Origin: Colius striatus
Lineage: Eukaryota > Chordata > Aves > Coliiformes > Coliidae
Length of the DNA stretch: 64,000 bases
Assembly (NCBI RefSeq): GCF_028858725.1
Contig: NC_084767.1
Coordinates: 21,033,895-21,097,894 of the forward strand
Reading direction: 5' to 3'
Part shown: positions 1 through 13,275 of the stretch, one piece after another
Numbering within the stretch: the first letter of the stretch is position 1
Layout: each line of letters starts with the position of its first letter
Made by a program: the position numbers and the translations under genes
The notes under the pieces: model-generated
Seen by the model: the letters and a program-made list of their open reading frames with translations, nothing else
The model's database searches: none
What the model was told of the DNA's origin: nothing

Positions 1-79
1 TGGATTGAGAGCAGTCCTCATGTAAATCAGCACCCCAAGTTCTTGTCAAGAAGCTCAAAATGACCTGATAATGTGTCCT

Positions 80-676
80 GGTAACTGTATCTCGCACTAC
101 ATTAAAAGTAGTTTGGACAGCAGGTCAAGGGAGGTGATTTGCTTTCACTATTCCACTCTTGTGAGACCTCAGCTACAGTGCTGCCTCCAGCTCTGGGGCC
201 CCTCGCAGCAGGAGGAGGCACATCGAGATGTTGGAGCAAGTCCAGAGGAGGTCATCAAGATGATCTAGAGGGTGGCACCCCCTCCTATGGAGATTGACTG
301 AGAGAGTTGTTCAGCCTGGAGAAGGCTCTGGTGAGACTGTAGAGTAGCCTTATAGTACATAAAGGATCTGACAAGAAATCCGGAGAGAGACGGTTTACAA
401 GGGCATGCAGTAATGGAGAAGGGGTAATGGCTCCAGTCTGAAAGAGGGAAGATTTAAATGAGATATCAGGAAGAAGTTCTTCATTGTGAGGGTAACTGAG
501 GCATTGGCGCAGGCTATCCAGAGAGGGTGTTGCTAGTCCATCCCTGGCAATGTTCAAGGCAGGTTGGATGGGGTTTGGAGCTACCCAGTCTAATGGAAGG
601 TGAACCTGCACATGGCAAGGGGTCTGGAACAATTTTTAAGGTCCCTTCCAACCCAAACCATTCTATGATTCTATGA
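80..676 (+). mobile_element. CR1 LINE fragment, sense (+)
   Basis: Runs through the ORF2 C-terminal coding remnant (Q-L-W-G-P type segment at 170-220) and the 3' UTR to the diagnostic tail CATTCTATGATTCTATGA at 660-676. Frames are broken by stops. It is 5'-truncated, as most CR1 copies are. Confidence 0.9.
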
Positions 677-1339
677 AAGTAACGTATTGATCTTGCACCA
701 TGATTTATGGGAGTTTTTGTATTGCAAGTTCTAGGACACAACACTGCTATAACCAGCAAGGCAAATGTTTCATTCCAGGCGGGATCCAGGGCAACTCTGA
801 AGGAACAGCAGTATGGATATAGGCAAACGTCAAAAAATTTTATTTTGGGTATGGATTCATGTTGCAGCTAAGCTGAAGTGCTGGCACCCTCCTCCCTCCT
901 TCTGCCTTCAATCCAAACCATCTCAGAGCCCATCTGGCTGTAACAAGAAGCCAATTCAACTAACTAAATTGCTTAAACCCTCCCCTAAATTAACATTTTA
1001 TCATGTTGACTTGCTGCCACTTTACCACAGCATGAGACAGGCATAGCTAAAGCTAAAAGCTTGGAGGCGACAATTCCCCTATTGGGTAATGGCCGCTTCT
1101 TTAGTTCAGCATCTGGTGAAACAGCACCCTGCCCAGCACCCAGGGATAGACTGCGACCCTCCCAGTTTCTGCCACAGCAGCAGCCAGAAAGGAGAGATGC
1201 AAGGCAAGTACAAGATCCCCATTGTAAAAACTAAGACTTCTTTTGTGCCCAAGATGAGAAACAGAAAGAATGATCTCTTGAGGCAGCAGGAGGATGCCCC
1301 CAAACTTCATTAGAAAATCCCTACACAAAGGATAATAGG

Positions 1340-2554
1340 TGTCATGGTTTGGCCCAGCCAGCAATGAAGCACGACAACAGTCTCTTGCTTGGTGCCCCCC
1401 ATTCACTCCCACCCTTGTTAGGATGGCAGAGGCCCCAGTGAAAAAAGTAGTAAAGAAGATAACCAAGGATGTTGTGGATTGAGATAAAGGCAGGGAGGGC
1501 TCATTGCCAATTACAGTTCTGGGCAAAACAGACTCCAGTACTTGATTTAGAAAGCAGGAAAGTTTATTCTACTGCCTAAAACAAACAGAAGAGAACAAAA
1601 AGCAAAAAAAAATAGTAGGATAACTGAGAAAATTACAACCAGCACTTTAAGATCTCTCTCCCCCATCCCTCTTTTCTTCCTGGGCCCAGCTCACTGCTCC
1701 CGGTATCTCGACCTCCTCCCCCCTCAACAGCTCAGGGGGACAGGGAATGGGGGATGTGGTCAGTCTCTCACTGATGGGCTCTGCCGCTTCTCTCTGCTCA
1801 GATGAGGACAACTCCTGGCATTCTTCCCCTGCTCTGATATGGGGTCCTTCCCACAGGACACAGTCCTTAACAAACTTCCCTGGTGTGGGTTCTTCCCAGC
1901 AGCTGCAGCTTCTGCCGATACAGGGTCCCTCTCATGGGACACAGTCCTTGATGAATATCTCTGGCGTGGGCTCTTCCCAATAGTTGTAGCTTCTCCAGAT
2001 ACAGAGTCCCTCCCTCAGGACACGGCCTCTTCTGGGCATAGTTTTAATGAGCTTCTTTGGCGTGGGTTCTTCCCCACAGTTAAAGCTTCTGTGAATATGG
2101 GGTCCCTCACACAGGACATGGCCTCCTCTGGCCACAGTCACTGCCCCTGGCACAGGGTCTTTAATGAAGAGAATCACTGCACCTGATGCAGGGTCTTTAA
2201 TGAAATGCAAATAAATCACTGCTTCACCACTCCTCTCTGCATGATACAGGGGAGTCTCTGTTCCAGCATGCCTCTTCCTCTCTTTTGATCTCGGAGTTTG
2301 CATGGTCACTTCTCTCTCTCTTCCCACTTCTTGCACCACCACCAGCCAGAAAAGAAAGAGGGACAGAAGGAAGAAGAAACAGCAAGAACCCTCCTCTTCT
2401 GGCTTCTTAAAAAGTGATGGTGGAGGCATCCAAATGGCTGAGCCCCAGAAGTGAGTCTGGCTCAGAGCTGGGGAGTCTCAAGAAACTTCTTACAGAAGCC
2501 ATCTTTACAGCCCCTTCCCCCTTACCAGAAATGGCTCCTTGTCAAACCCTGACA
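1340..2554 (-). mobile_element. Solo LTR of an avian endogenous retrovirus (family A, copy 1)
   Basis: The termini are TGTCATGGTTTGGCC on the left and CAAACCCTGACA on the right, imperfect inverted repeats of TG...CA type. It is flanked by a perfect 5-bp duplication ATAGG (1335-1339 and 2555-2559). The sense strand is minus: AATAAACTTTCC near 1560 reads on that strand. No internal gag/pol/env is present, so it is a recombined solo LTR. Length 1,215 bp, longer than its sister at 26451 because of internal tandem repeats. A 5-bp duplication fits ERVL-type integration, but the class is not certain. Confidence 0.88.
1841..2130. repeat. VNTR inside the LTR (about 80-97 bp units, ~3.5 copies)
   Basis: Units start near 1841, 1921, 2002 and 2098 with the shared phrase GGGTCC..(C/A)CAGGACACAG and a second shared phrase TGGCGTGGG(T/C)TCTTCCC. 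The fourth spacing is longer by about 15 bases. Next to it, 2155-2220 has a two-copy ~40-bp repeat built on CAGGGTCTTTAATGAA. Confidence 0.8.
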
Positions 2555-2559
2555 ATAGG

Positions 2560-5500
2560 GTAGAAAGGAAAGCAGCAAAATCCCAGTGTTACATTCTTTT
2601 CCAGAGGAAAGGAAGAAGCCAGCTGAACTCATACAGCCCATATATACATACACACACAGCCATGAACCTGCACCAGCAGGCTCTCAAGTGTAACCTGCAG
2701 TTTCTGCAGTAGAGTAGAATATAGTTGTAACGATAAATAAGGAAATGTTAGCATAGTAACCTTTTTCTGAAGTAGCTGTTTACTTTGAAAGGTACTGTAG
2801 TGGAAAAAAAAAGAAAAAAATGGAAGAAAACAAGAAAACAGGGATAAACAAAAAACTCAAAAATTTGAGCCATGATAAATTCTAATAAAAAGCCAGAATA
2901 AAAGCTGATTTGCATGTACCTTACAACATTACAACACCAGCTATTTTTTCAGTGTCCATAAATAGCAAATACTAAAAGAGGAAAAATTTTGTCAGGCCTT
3001 TCTTGTTGGCAGCTGGGGGCAATACTGAACTTCAAGAAAGTTCCTGTCAGTGAAGGGACCAGGCTTGACTAAGAATTTGCCTAGACCTCTTATAGTTGAT
3101 GAATATAAAGGAACATACACAGAGATCATAAAATAGAAACACCTTGCCCTTTAGAAGGAAACAAAATGTGTGGAAGAACCGCTTCTTTCCTCACTGTCTT
3201 GTTCATGAGCTTAACACAGGCACCCACCAAAAACCACAAGCTTCACAAAAAAAAAAATCCAAAAAGGTTTAAAAGAAAACAGGTTGTTAAATAGGAGTGA
3301 AAGAAATGCACTTGTTAGGAGGCAAGCAAAACAATGATGCATTTTTCAACAAGACTTCAGGGAAGGACCGAAGGTCTTTGTGTCCTGTCGGGCACTGCCT
3401 GGGAAAAAACCTTTGAGAAAGAACAAAAGCGGTCACACAACACTAAGAATCAGGTAGAAGGATACAGTGATGATTTGGTGGCTTTAATGATTCAGATACA
3501 CATTAGCTCAGACTGTTGAATTCCACATGACAGAACCGCTTACTTCAATCTTAGCATACGAAAAGCACATGCTCACATCTCACTGTAGATGTTCCTATTT
3601 GGGTCTGATATCATCACTTAAAAAAAACTCCGGAGAATGCAACAAGCTTACGCTTCCTTGAGAGCTGTAAAACTTGTGACAAGAAACTGACAAATACTTC
3701 AACACTTATTCCACATTAAATATAAAGGTTTTTGATAGCCAAATGATTTGTCGTGTAATCAGAGCCATTGAAATCTTTTTCCTCTGTATGTGCATACAAG
3801 TAAGGTAAAAAAATCTTACTTCCAGTAATAGAACTGGGTGATACATTAATAAGTCAGTGCTGTGAAATATCAGGGGGGCATCTTCAATCTGTGTCATACT
3901 GTCCCTCAGTCCAAAAAATGCCCGTAGCCCTTTATCAATGAAATCACATTTCACAAGAACAGTTTATTCGTTTTAATTAAACACATACTCCCCCTCAACC
4001 CAACAGTTTTTCAACTAGCAAATGGGGAGGAAATAAACCAATAAATAAACCACCCTATAAAATAAATAAACAAACAACTTTATGTTCTCAAGACTGGCAA
4101 GAGTTTCATTTACATCTGGTGGAAGGGCAGGGTGGCAGAACATAGGACAATATTCCAAGTTAATTGTATAAAAGTTTCTTTACTTCACAAATACATACAT
4201 TTATGTTTTTAAGGGAAGCTTACTTTTGCATGAGAACATCTGGAAGAAAATATATTTCCTTTAATTTTTTTCAAGGATAGGTTGCCATCCCACTCCTGTT
4301 CCTCACCAAGGTTTCACCTTCCTTGCCAAAATAACATACACAGAATAATGACATTTAAAGACCATCCCTTTGCCACAGAACAGGTGAAGCTGGACAGAAT
4401 GCCTCAAGTTCAACCTGCCTCAATCCCCTACCCCTGTGAGGTCAGCTACAGTAGGCTGCCCAGGGTCACACACACAGAAATCCTACAGGAACTTCTGACA
4501 AATGTTGTGCACCTCTTAGCTAGATAAACTCCAGCATCCTATAGTTATCACTATTGTTGCCATTCACACCAGCAATGCACGAAGGTATCTCTCAGGAATA
4601 TAGTGTGCTGTCACTCAAGTCTTCAACTTCAATCTCCAACAGCTACAGTTGATCATTCAATGCAGAATTAGTTCTGAATGAGACAGGAGGTATTTTACAT
4701 TCTTCTACTCAAACACTGGGAAGAAAATTATTTAAACATCAGAAATCCAAACAAAAAAAACCCCAAAAGCCCCAACCACCTAACTGGTCCAGTCTAAAAT
4801 TCTGCTTTGATCGTAAAAAAACCTGATGACTTGGCACTTGCCGTTCTGCTTGTGCATTTTCTGTTCCCTCCAAGTGATAAAGATAACACTGCAGTAGATT
4901 TAGTCCTTTTTTTGTAAGCCTTCAAGTGTATCACCATCACTCTCAAGCTGGAAGCCACAGATGCCAAAATAAGACTTAATGTGTCCTTACATCTTCTGCA
5001 GCTTCTCACTGCTCACAGAACTTTTTTTCACTAGAAGCAGTTAAAGATAAAAGGATGCTTCAGCTAGGACAAGACACCTTGCTCATCCTCCTACGTTCCA
5101 GAAAACAGATAAAAAAGGCGGAAGTAGAATCACACTGACGGAAGATTAATATGATGAGGGAGCTGGAATCAGAGTGAAAGGGAAAATGTGTTACAGATTA
5201 AAACCATGGCAAACCATATTACTCCAGCACTATAACAGACCTTGCCAGGATGGCTGCTAATCTCTAAAGCCAACTCAAGAGCCCCTAAACCTGCTTCTGA
5301 TTACCTTCCAAAATAGAGGGGAGGAGAAAAAAAAAATCCTACTCTGATCATCCAGCACCATTAAACATGGTAAGAAAAAGAAAGTGGGTCAGTTTGTTTT
5401 TCTCCTCCAATGTAGAAGGGTACATAGGACTTTGAACTCTCCATGTCATCTATGTTAGCTGTCTCCCTCAAATCCCGTTTACAAATTAATACTACTGAGG

Positions 5501-8500
5501 ACATAGCAAGGTTGGATAACAATCTCAGCTACATTGCATTCCCACAAGTGACTAAGAACTGACAGTCTAGTAAAAAAAAGGGGTTTTTAAATATGAGTAA
5601 TAAAAATGTGTAAAATTATTTTTCACTGTAGTAATCCAACAAACAGAGCCTCAATTGTCACCAACACAATGACACGCATGTGACAGGTTAACTCTGAAAC
5701 AGTGGGAATGGTCCCAACTATGGCATCTAACCCAGTTTAGAAAAATGCCTCCCACACACTGTAGACAGAACAAATCGACCTCAACACAGCTGCTGTCATC
5801 AGCAGACCCAACTGCACCTTCCTAGGTCAGCTAAGGCTTTACAATGTCACATGAATGATGCACAGAGCAGAGGGCAAAATTGTATAGGAAAGCCATCTGT
5901 GGTCACCTCTGTGCCAACAGCCTGGCTGAAGAAGACTACGCCTACTCAGCCCAGCAGCCATGCCTCTCTCCTCTACCTCTCCTTGCTTCTCCTGCTCTGC
6001 CAGCCAACTACTTCACAGTTAGGCAAAATGCAATGCTTGAAGTCTTTAAAGCATGCTGTGGCCTAAAGGAGCAGAATAGATGGAAGCATGCCACAGACCA
6101 AGCATCTACCTAGCAGCCACCTAGCCCTGACTGCCTTCAGCTCACCAGACCCCTGGCCTTTAAATGAAATTTGGTTCTCTCCTGAAGCAAAGGAGGAAGA
6201 TTCAGAACCCACCTGCAGAAAGAAAACATCATTCTTGATGATACCAAATGAGGATCTTTTTTCCTTTTTACAGTTTCATAGAAACAGTGTCATTAAAGTT
6301 GTCATAACCAGTAACAAAAAAAAAACCCCTTCACTCCCACCATCATCATATTAGGCAATTTGCATTTTCTATCAAAATCAGAAAGTCTCACTTGGAAAAG
6401 AAGGGTGCTTTACAAATAATCTATTTTTCAGCTGCTGCTCTTCTAAAAGAAAATTTAGTTGTCACCAGAATACACCCTCAGAAAGCTGAGATCACATGTC
6501 ATCTTCTCTTTAATGACCAGGACTAGCTGACCAGTCAGAGCAATGAGACAAGACAGAGCGATGACAACCTGCTGCGCAGCTACTTCACGGTCAGCCTGGC
6601 AATGGCTTCAGGTGACTTGGCATCCACAGACACCATCAGTGAAATGGAAAGGATGGGACAGCAGTTCCATCCAGCAGTAACGCCATTTACCTGTAAAGCC
6701 ACCAGCTTTTCACAGCAGGCAAGAAATCTGCTTGGACAAAAAGAACAGTTTGGAGCACTGTGAAGGCTGCAGCTTAAATGCCCTAGAAGACACACTTGTA
6801 ACTGGGATCTCATTCACACATTCACTGTGTTCATTTCAAATAGCAGCAAATGAAATCATCAGCTTGTTACAAGCTACAAAAAGTCCCTCTTTGCCTTAAA
6901 ACAACTGAATGTTTCCCCAGTAACAATCCCAAGACACATGAGTTGAGCACCGCAAACCTGAGAATGACGTCAGATTAGACCGTGCTTAAGAGATCCATCA
7001 ATGAAACACTGGTCTCCCACACGGCCAAGCCATCATGACTAGATTATCTGTGTATTTTAAGAAGGCAATGTTAGCCACATCATTGGGTAGTTTTACAACC
7101 AAAATCTGTCAAAGTAAAACCAGTTTAAACGCAGCCATATTTTGATAAAAGGATTCAAATATGCTTGTATTTATTATATGAGGCAAATTTTAGTTGGCTA
7201 CCACTCTGTATACAACATAGCATTAAAGCAGTAAGTATTCACAAAGACAGAGCAGAAAGAGCTACCCTTGTTCCATCAGTTGACAGTCACCAACAATGAC
7301 TCTTTTTCAGATACCTAAGATGACCAGAATTAAAGGATCCCTTGTGTACAGTAACCATGAAGCTTGCAGTGGCAATCACTCCTCACCATAAAAGTGTTTT
7401 ATAATAATAGAATTTAAAAAAATCAGAAACCTGTTTCCCTTGGAACGCTGCCTGACTGCCTCAGTCGCAAAGCAAACCTACAGATATGAACGAGCCTGAG
7501 CGCCACCAGCCACCTCCGGGACCTGAACTGGGTCTAACAAGTGAGAACAGGCTCTGTAGGCTTACTCAGTCCCCATGGGCATCTGGCAAGTCCCACATAC
7601 TATCATGCAATTAGCAGTTTCTGTCAGAGAGGCCCAGAAATTAAGATACAAACACACCGCAGGTCAAGTTTCAGGACTACCATCCACTTACGAAGCATCT
7701 GTCTCCCCAGTTCCCATCAACTTTTCCCATCAACAGCCTCAGATTATATTTCCATGTATTAAAATTATAGCAGAAATAATTTCAATTTGCAGACAAGTTT
7801 TTGAAAGTCCCTGTGAGAGAAAACTAACACTCTAAGACCAGAAAGAAATTAACACCCAAACACCATGCTTTATTGCAATAATAGGTTGAAGTGTGTTTGT
7901 GTGTATCTCTTTTCCTCACCTGATTTCCCATACAGCATTTCAACACATCAATAGTGCTAGTGTAACAAAAGTGATCACGTTCAACTTTTCAGCTCTGACT
8001 GTTACCTTTAGTTTTCATAAGAAATGTATTCTGCTCAAAAAAGTGTTCTACTATCCATTTTTTAAAAAAAAAGGAGACTGTTAATAGGGGCTAATGCTGG
8101 GTAGTAGTTATTACAGGAAGTATTTGCTGGAGCATTGCTGGAACATTTCCTGTACCCAAAAATGTCAGACACGAAACACCTTTCGTGTTTTACAGGAACA
8201 TCTTCTTAGCTTTCAATTTCTTCCACTCAGTTGTATGCATTATGCTACATGCAGCACCTCAAAACACACCAAAAAAAAAGCCCAAACCCAGATGAGCCTG
8301 CCTTCTCACATGCATCAATTATAATTTTTTACCCAAATCATTTATTTCTCATTTTAGAAAGAAATGAGAGACTGAGCTTTCTGTCCAGGCAGCCACAAAC
8401 ACCTCATTTAGGCACCAATGCAACCTGCACATTGAATGGTCCATCTAAACCACCATGCTCTCCACCAAAACTTAACCAGGCTCAGAAGAAACTTCAGAGC

Positions 8501-9999
8501 AACTTGTCAGGAAGTGGAAAACACACCACACCAAATAAAGAGCAAAATGAAGTTGTAATGAAGCTAGTAAGTACTGTGACAATACATTTGTATCTCAGGA
8601 CTAATACCGCTATCAAGAGTCCCACTTCCGATCTGCCCAGCATCAGCGGGGCAACAGGATAGATTTGCAGTAGCAAAGTATGCAGCCTCTTTACAGCAGT
8701 AACCTCCGTTACAGAGTTTCAGCTCAGGTACAAAGTAAGACTGGCCTACAAATTCCTAGGAAACAGAAGAAAAACCAAACCCATATATTTAACACTCAAA
8801 GCTGATCAGAAATCCAGGCAGCCACCTGAAAGTCTGCAAATCCACATTTTTCTTTCCTCAGCTTTTACATAACATTCACTGAATGCAAATCGTGTTACAC
8901 ATCCAAATGGCCCAGTCTCACCAGAATCACACAGCAACAGGTATAAACAATTACCAAGAAAAGAAACAAGCACTGTCATATGTTCTTGTAAGATCCTGAA
9001 CAGAGCTGAGGGGACTACTGCCAACTCTAAAAGACGAAGTCACACAAGCTAACAGCAGTGGGATGGTCCTCATTGCTACACAGACACATAATACAGTTCT
9101 GTCTTTGAGTACTTCTATATAGACTGTTCTTGCACTAAAAAGGAGAAAGTGAGGCATCTTCCTGCACAGATGACCTGGGCAAAGGAAAAAAAATGACCCA
9201 ATTCCACTTTCCCTAGGCTTAGGAGAGTCATGCAAAGCTGCTCACATGGTGGAATCGCAGCACCTAGGGCTCTTCAGAAAGAGGGCTTTAAATGCTGAGG
9301 TTTATTTCTGCTAGAAGAAGGGTTTCACGACTTCTCAGGCTTTTCTCTTACCCAAAATACAAACCTTGTTGCATAAGCCAGCAAATTATAGCTATGTGCC
9401 ACAGAAAAACCTGCAGCAGAAAAACTGAGAAAGCTCTGAAGAGGATAAAAATGAGGAGCTTTTTGCACACCAGAACAGTCAAAAGTTGTTTCAAGGCACA
9501 GATTTCAAGTAAAACATTTTCATGATTGCACAGATTATACAAGTAACATCTGTATTTACATGAGACCTGCTCTTCATAATTATCACACCTTACTGAAAAG
9601 TAGTGTACATCTAGATACTTTAAAATATACATAAATGTATGATGACTACCATAAAACAAGTACAAGCTTTAAAAAGCACACTGATTTTTTTTGTACAAAA
9701 TCTCCCCTGCAGATTTGGATTTCTTTTTTTAAAAGGGAGTTTATAACCTCAGCTCTTTCAGAGGGCAGAAGGAAAAAAATCAAACAACATTTTATAGGGA
9801 CTAATAAAAAACCCAAGGTACTGCAGTTCCACAGCATCACCTTCATGCTTTTATAGAAGAACCTGCCAGAGGCAGGTGAGGGAATTCCACATCTTTCCAT
9901 TACATCAGAAAGCTGCAGTATCCTACAGTCTGAATGTAAGAAAGTTAAGCTTACAAATCAATGAGCTACAATCCCACTTAGCTCCCAATCATCACTTCA
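2560..9999. other. Intronic sequence without recognised elements
   Basis: AT-rich sequence within DIP2A intron 1. It has no CR1 tail, LTR terminus, tRNA fold or paired exon boundaries that I can recognise on either strand. The TAAA-rich simple stretch near 4030-4080 is the only structured part seen. Confidence 0.5.
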
Positions 10000-10680
10000 A
10001 AATTGTCCTCATCTCTCAACCAGATTTTGCCATTCCCCTAGCTTTCACTTAAAAACAAAATATCATTTTTTTTTTGAGTAAGAAATAAACCGACGTTGAT
10101 ATCACAAAGCCACGCAGCAGCATTATCCTAGGGTTTCTTTTGTACCTTCAACTATTATTTTTCTAGTACACGAAGAACAGGAAGATCATCAATCAAGAGA
10201 TTAGGATCTTGTAAAAGTGACCAGAAATGTAGCAAGAGTGAGAGTTCCCTCCCCATCTAAAACTCCTCTAAGCTGAACATTTTAATTAGGATTTTGAGTT
10301 GTCTTTAGACAGTAGTAACATACTCTGACCATCTGCATTTTTCTCCATATCTAAATGTTAAAACTTTTCTTAACTTGCACTATGACAACCTGGTGCAAAA
10401 CGGAAGGAAGTTTTAATTATCTTCACTGATTTATTTGTAGGTGAAAATAATGTAATCAAAAAGAACAAACATTATTCCTGTCTCAGAACAGCATACATAG
10501 CATTTCAATTAAAGTACACACACAAAATAGAAAGGAACTCGCTCTCAAGTCTTCTCTTTTCCTCCGTTCACACTTCCTCTCAGATGATGGACACATCCTT
10601 CCGAGCATGACCTTCACCAGTTTACAGCATCTTCAGCATACGAAATGACCTATTAAACTCCCCTGCAATCTGATTGTTTT

Positions 10681-10692
10681 CACACACACACA
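10681..10692. repeat. Short CA microsatellite
   Basis: Six CA units followed by a CGCG interruption. Short, probably stable, and without clear function. Confidence 0.7.
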
Positions 10693-12694
10693 CGCGCATC
10701 TTTGTTAAGGCAGAGGTTAGCTACAACACCCAGTAAAAAGCCTGCTGCAAAACTGAGGGAGCAATGGTCAGCAGCAGCTTCCCACTACAGGCTGGATTCC
10801 ATTCAAAAAAAAGGGAAATAAACAACATTCTTTACAGGTATTGATTTATTTGCACTATTTGCACTTTACATAGATTAAAATGCAAGTATCCCCAATCCTA
10901 CATCACTATTCCTTCTTCTCCCAGTAAATAAGTTCTGAATACTAATGATTGAGCTGTCTATTAAAAGCAGCATATACAAACAGCAAGTGATCGCACGACA
11001 TGAGCATACAACATATCACGAGGTGTTGAAGAACTGCCTGCAAACGCTTGCAAGTCATTCAGGAATCACATCAAAGATCATAAACCAAGTCTTCAGAGTG
11101 GTCAAGAAGCTCAAGCTAAACTTCAGAATCAGATAGACTGCACTAAGACAGTTCACAAACACTTTTGGTGTTTCGGATTTAACATGCTGCAGACCCACAT
11201 GTATAAAAAGATTCCAGTGCTTAAAGAAACACGCAACCAGGACCTACACAAAAAAGAAGCCAACCCCAGGATATCCTGGATGGTTGGCAAGTGCCAACAG
11301 CACACACACAAGAGCCGCTGTGCCAAGCATGGCTGCAGTGCAAGAGGACACCAGCTACACACTGCTGCAGCTCACAGAAGTTCCTCTTGCATAAGCAATA
11401 GTACGTGTCAGGCACCGCTTCCCAGTGCTCCAGCAGGCATGCAGCGACAGGTTCAAATTGGACAACAAAGGTACTAACCCAATACTTTTCCCTCTGTCTT
11501 TGCACCAAGGGCTCCACACTGGAAGCAATTCTAAACTATGACATCTGTCAGCCAACACGCTAAGGTGAAACAACCTGAGTTTTGCCCACATGAACATATA
11601 GATCTGAAAACTGCAGTGTTTGAGGAGCAGACAGAATGCTCCTACCCCTGTGGCACTAATAGCCTTTTAGCTATTTAGCTAGGGGAAAACTCAGTGACTA
11701 ACTGCTCCCAAAAAACACTGCCTTGGTGCCCTCTGTCTCTTGCAAGCTCTCCTGCACCAAGTGTCCACATCTACCTGTTTGCAGGGTGGGCCACCACAGG
11801 GAACCAACAGGCAAAATACAAATCCTACCAAGAAAATAAGTACCATTTCTCTGGGGGTCACTGAAGGGCCATTTTCACCAAACACGTGCCTGGAGGTGGA
11901 GGGAAAGGAACCATATCCTTGAGGGGCAGGGGACCAAGAGACAGGCTTAAGTACATTGACAACGTGAGCCTCGGCCTGGCACCACATCTTTGGCACCTCA
12001 GGCCAAGGGCTCCTTAATCAGTGGAGGGAAATTCACTGTATTCCTGCTGGGAAACTTGATATTCAGGGAAGTATCAAAACGTTGGGAGCTGCAGTGAGAC
12101 GCAGAGGTTCAAGATTTGAGGTGTAATTAAGGAGAGTAAAAAAAATAAATGAATTGCAGTGTTCCGAGAATGCAGCAGCATGAATGACCGCTGCGGTGCC
12201 AGCTCGGGTTGCAAGGAAACACACCTCATGGCCATTTCAGAAGGCCTCCGCAGGGGCCCTCTGCGTCCACTTTCCCGCAGGCACTGGGGGCAGAAGCCGC
12301 TCCTCGGCCGCAGTCCCTCGCCGCCGGCCCAGCCCGCCCGCCCGCCCGCGACGGGGTCCCGGGAGAAGGGCGCGGGCCGCCGCGGCTCTGAGCACGGCTC
12401 CCTGCTAAACGCGCCCGCCGCCCCGACCCGGCTCCCCTCCGAGGGCTCGCAACGGGAGAGCAGCCCCGGCCCTCGGCCCGCCGCCCCGCTGCTGCACCGG
12501 AGCCCCAGAGAGAGTCAGGGGACGAGGCGCCTGCCTCCCGCCGGGCCCCTCAGCGGGACCCAGGCCCCCGCCCCGCCCGGGCGGACGGCGGAAGCGACCC
12601 GCGGGCTTCCTGCCGCGGCGCCGGCCGGGCCGGGCCGAGCTCCCCCGCTCCTCCCCGCCCCGGCCGCAGCCCGCCGGTCCCCGGCCGCCCTCAC

Positions 12695-12791
12695 CCTCCG
12701 ACAGCTCCAGTTCCAGCTCTGCCAGGCTCTCGCGCACCTCGGGCGGCAGCGGCACCGCCTCCAGGGAGCAGCCCCCGCGCTCCGCCGCCAT
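12695..12791 (-). CDS. DIP2A: DIP2A first coding exon (N-terminal 32 codons, partial gene)
   Basis: DIP2A is the disco-interacting protein 2 homologue A: an N-terminal DMAP1-binding-type segment followed by tandem adenylate-forming domains. It has been reported as a follistatin-like 1 receptor and to influence acetyl-CoA levels and neurites. The exon starts at an ATG in good context (ACCATGG) and encodes a short variable start, then VPLPPEVRESLAELELELSE, which matches the DIP2 N terminus as I remember it (human: PLPAEVRESLAELELELSEG). It ends GAGG then GTGAGGG, leaving one base of a glycine codon. It sits inside a CpG island and is the only DIP2A coding exon in the window. The next exon must lie below position 1. 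No ATG occurs upstream within the island on this strand, which supports this start. Confidence 0.93.
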
Positions 12792-12952
12792 GGTGCGGGC
12801 GAGGAGCGAGCGGGCCCCGCCAGAGCCGCCGCCCAGCGCTGCCGCAGGACGGGCGGGAGGCGGCGGCCCCGCGTCGGGACGGGACGCCACAGGCCGGGCC
12901 GGTGGGCGCAGCCGCCGCGCGCTGCCGCAGCCGGGGACGCGTGCCGCGCGCC

Positions 12953-12979
12953 GGGGGCGGGGCGGGGCGGGGCGGGGCG
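12953..12979 (+). promoter_or_regulatory. Tandem GC boxes / potential G-quadruplex
   Basis: Five G4-5 runs separated by single C (GGGGC repeats) on the plus strand, about 165-190 bases upstream of the DIP2A ATG. These read as overlapping Sp/KLF GC boxes. The G-rich strand, which is the DIP2A template strand, could fold as a G-quadruplex. Confidence 0.6.
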
Positions 12980-13275
12980 CGGCGCTCCCAGGCCGCCTCG
13001 CGCCAGCCGCCCCGCGGCGCGGAACAGGGGCGCGGGCGCCCCCTGCTGGCGAGCGGCGGCGGGTGCGCAGGGAGCTGCCGGCAGCTCAGTCCCAGCGCCT
13101 CGGAACGGCCTCGGTCTGAGCCGCTCTCTCCGCTCCAGCCGCTGCCCTGCCGGCACTTCCCGCGCTGCCTGTGGGTGCTCTGTCGCCTCTGAAAACCGAA
13201 CCCTTCCTCCCTCCTCTCCCCGCTTTTTCCTGCCACGGGAGGCGCGACCGAGCCCGCAGCGCGTCCTTCTCACAG

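Larger units (their letters stand above)
1..12694 (-). other. DIP2A: DIP2A intron 1 (3' part outside window)
   Basis: No conserved exon is visible in 12.7 kb. The open frames present are short and lack family features or paired splice sites. It holds a CR1 copy (80-676), a solo LTR (1340-2554), a TAAA-rich stretch around 4030-4080, a short CA run (10681-10692) and otherwise nothing recognised. DIP2A has a very long first intron in human, so this fits. Confidence 0.75.
12240..13275 (-). promoter_or_regulatory. DIP2A: CpG island and DIP2A promoter/5' UTR
   Basis: Very GC-rich with dense CpG, against AT-rich flanks; it is the only such island in the window. It surrounds the DIP2A start codon, so the transcription start is probably between about 12850 and 13250. 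No TATA box is evident. Long open frames on both strands here, including one of 405 codons on the plus strand, are products of GC-rich sequence lacking stops. Confidence 0.85.

Noticed and set aside
1932..2429. 165-codon minus and 115-codon plus open frames near 2 kb
   Set aside because: They lie inside the solo LTR and its tandem repeats; repeat periodicity keeps frames open.
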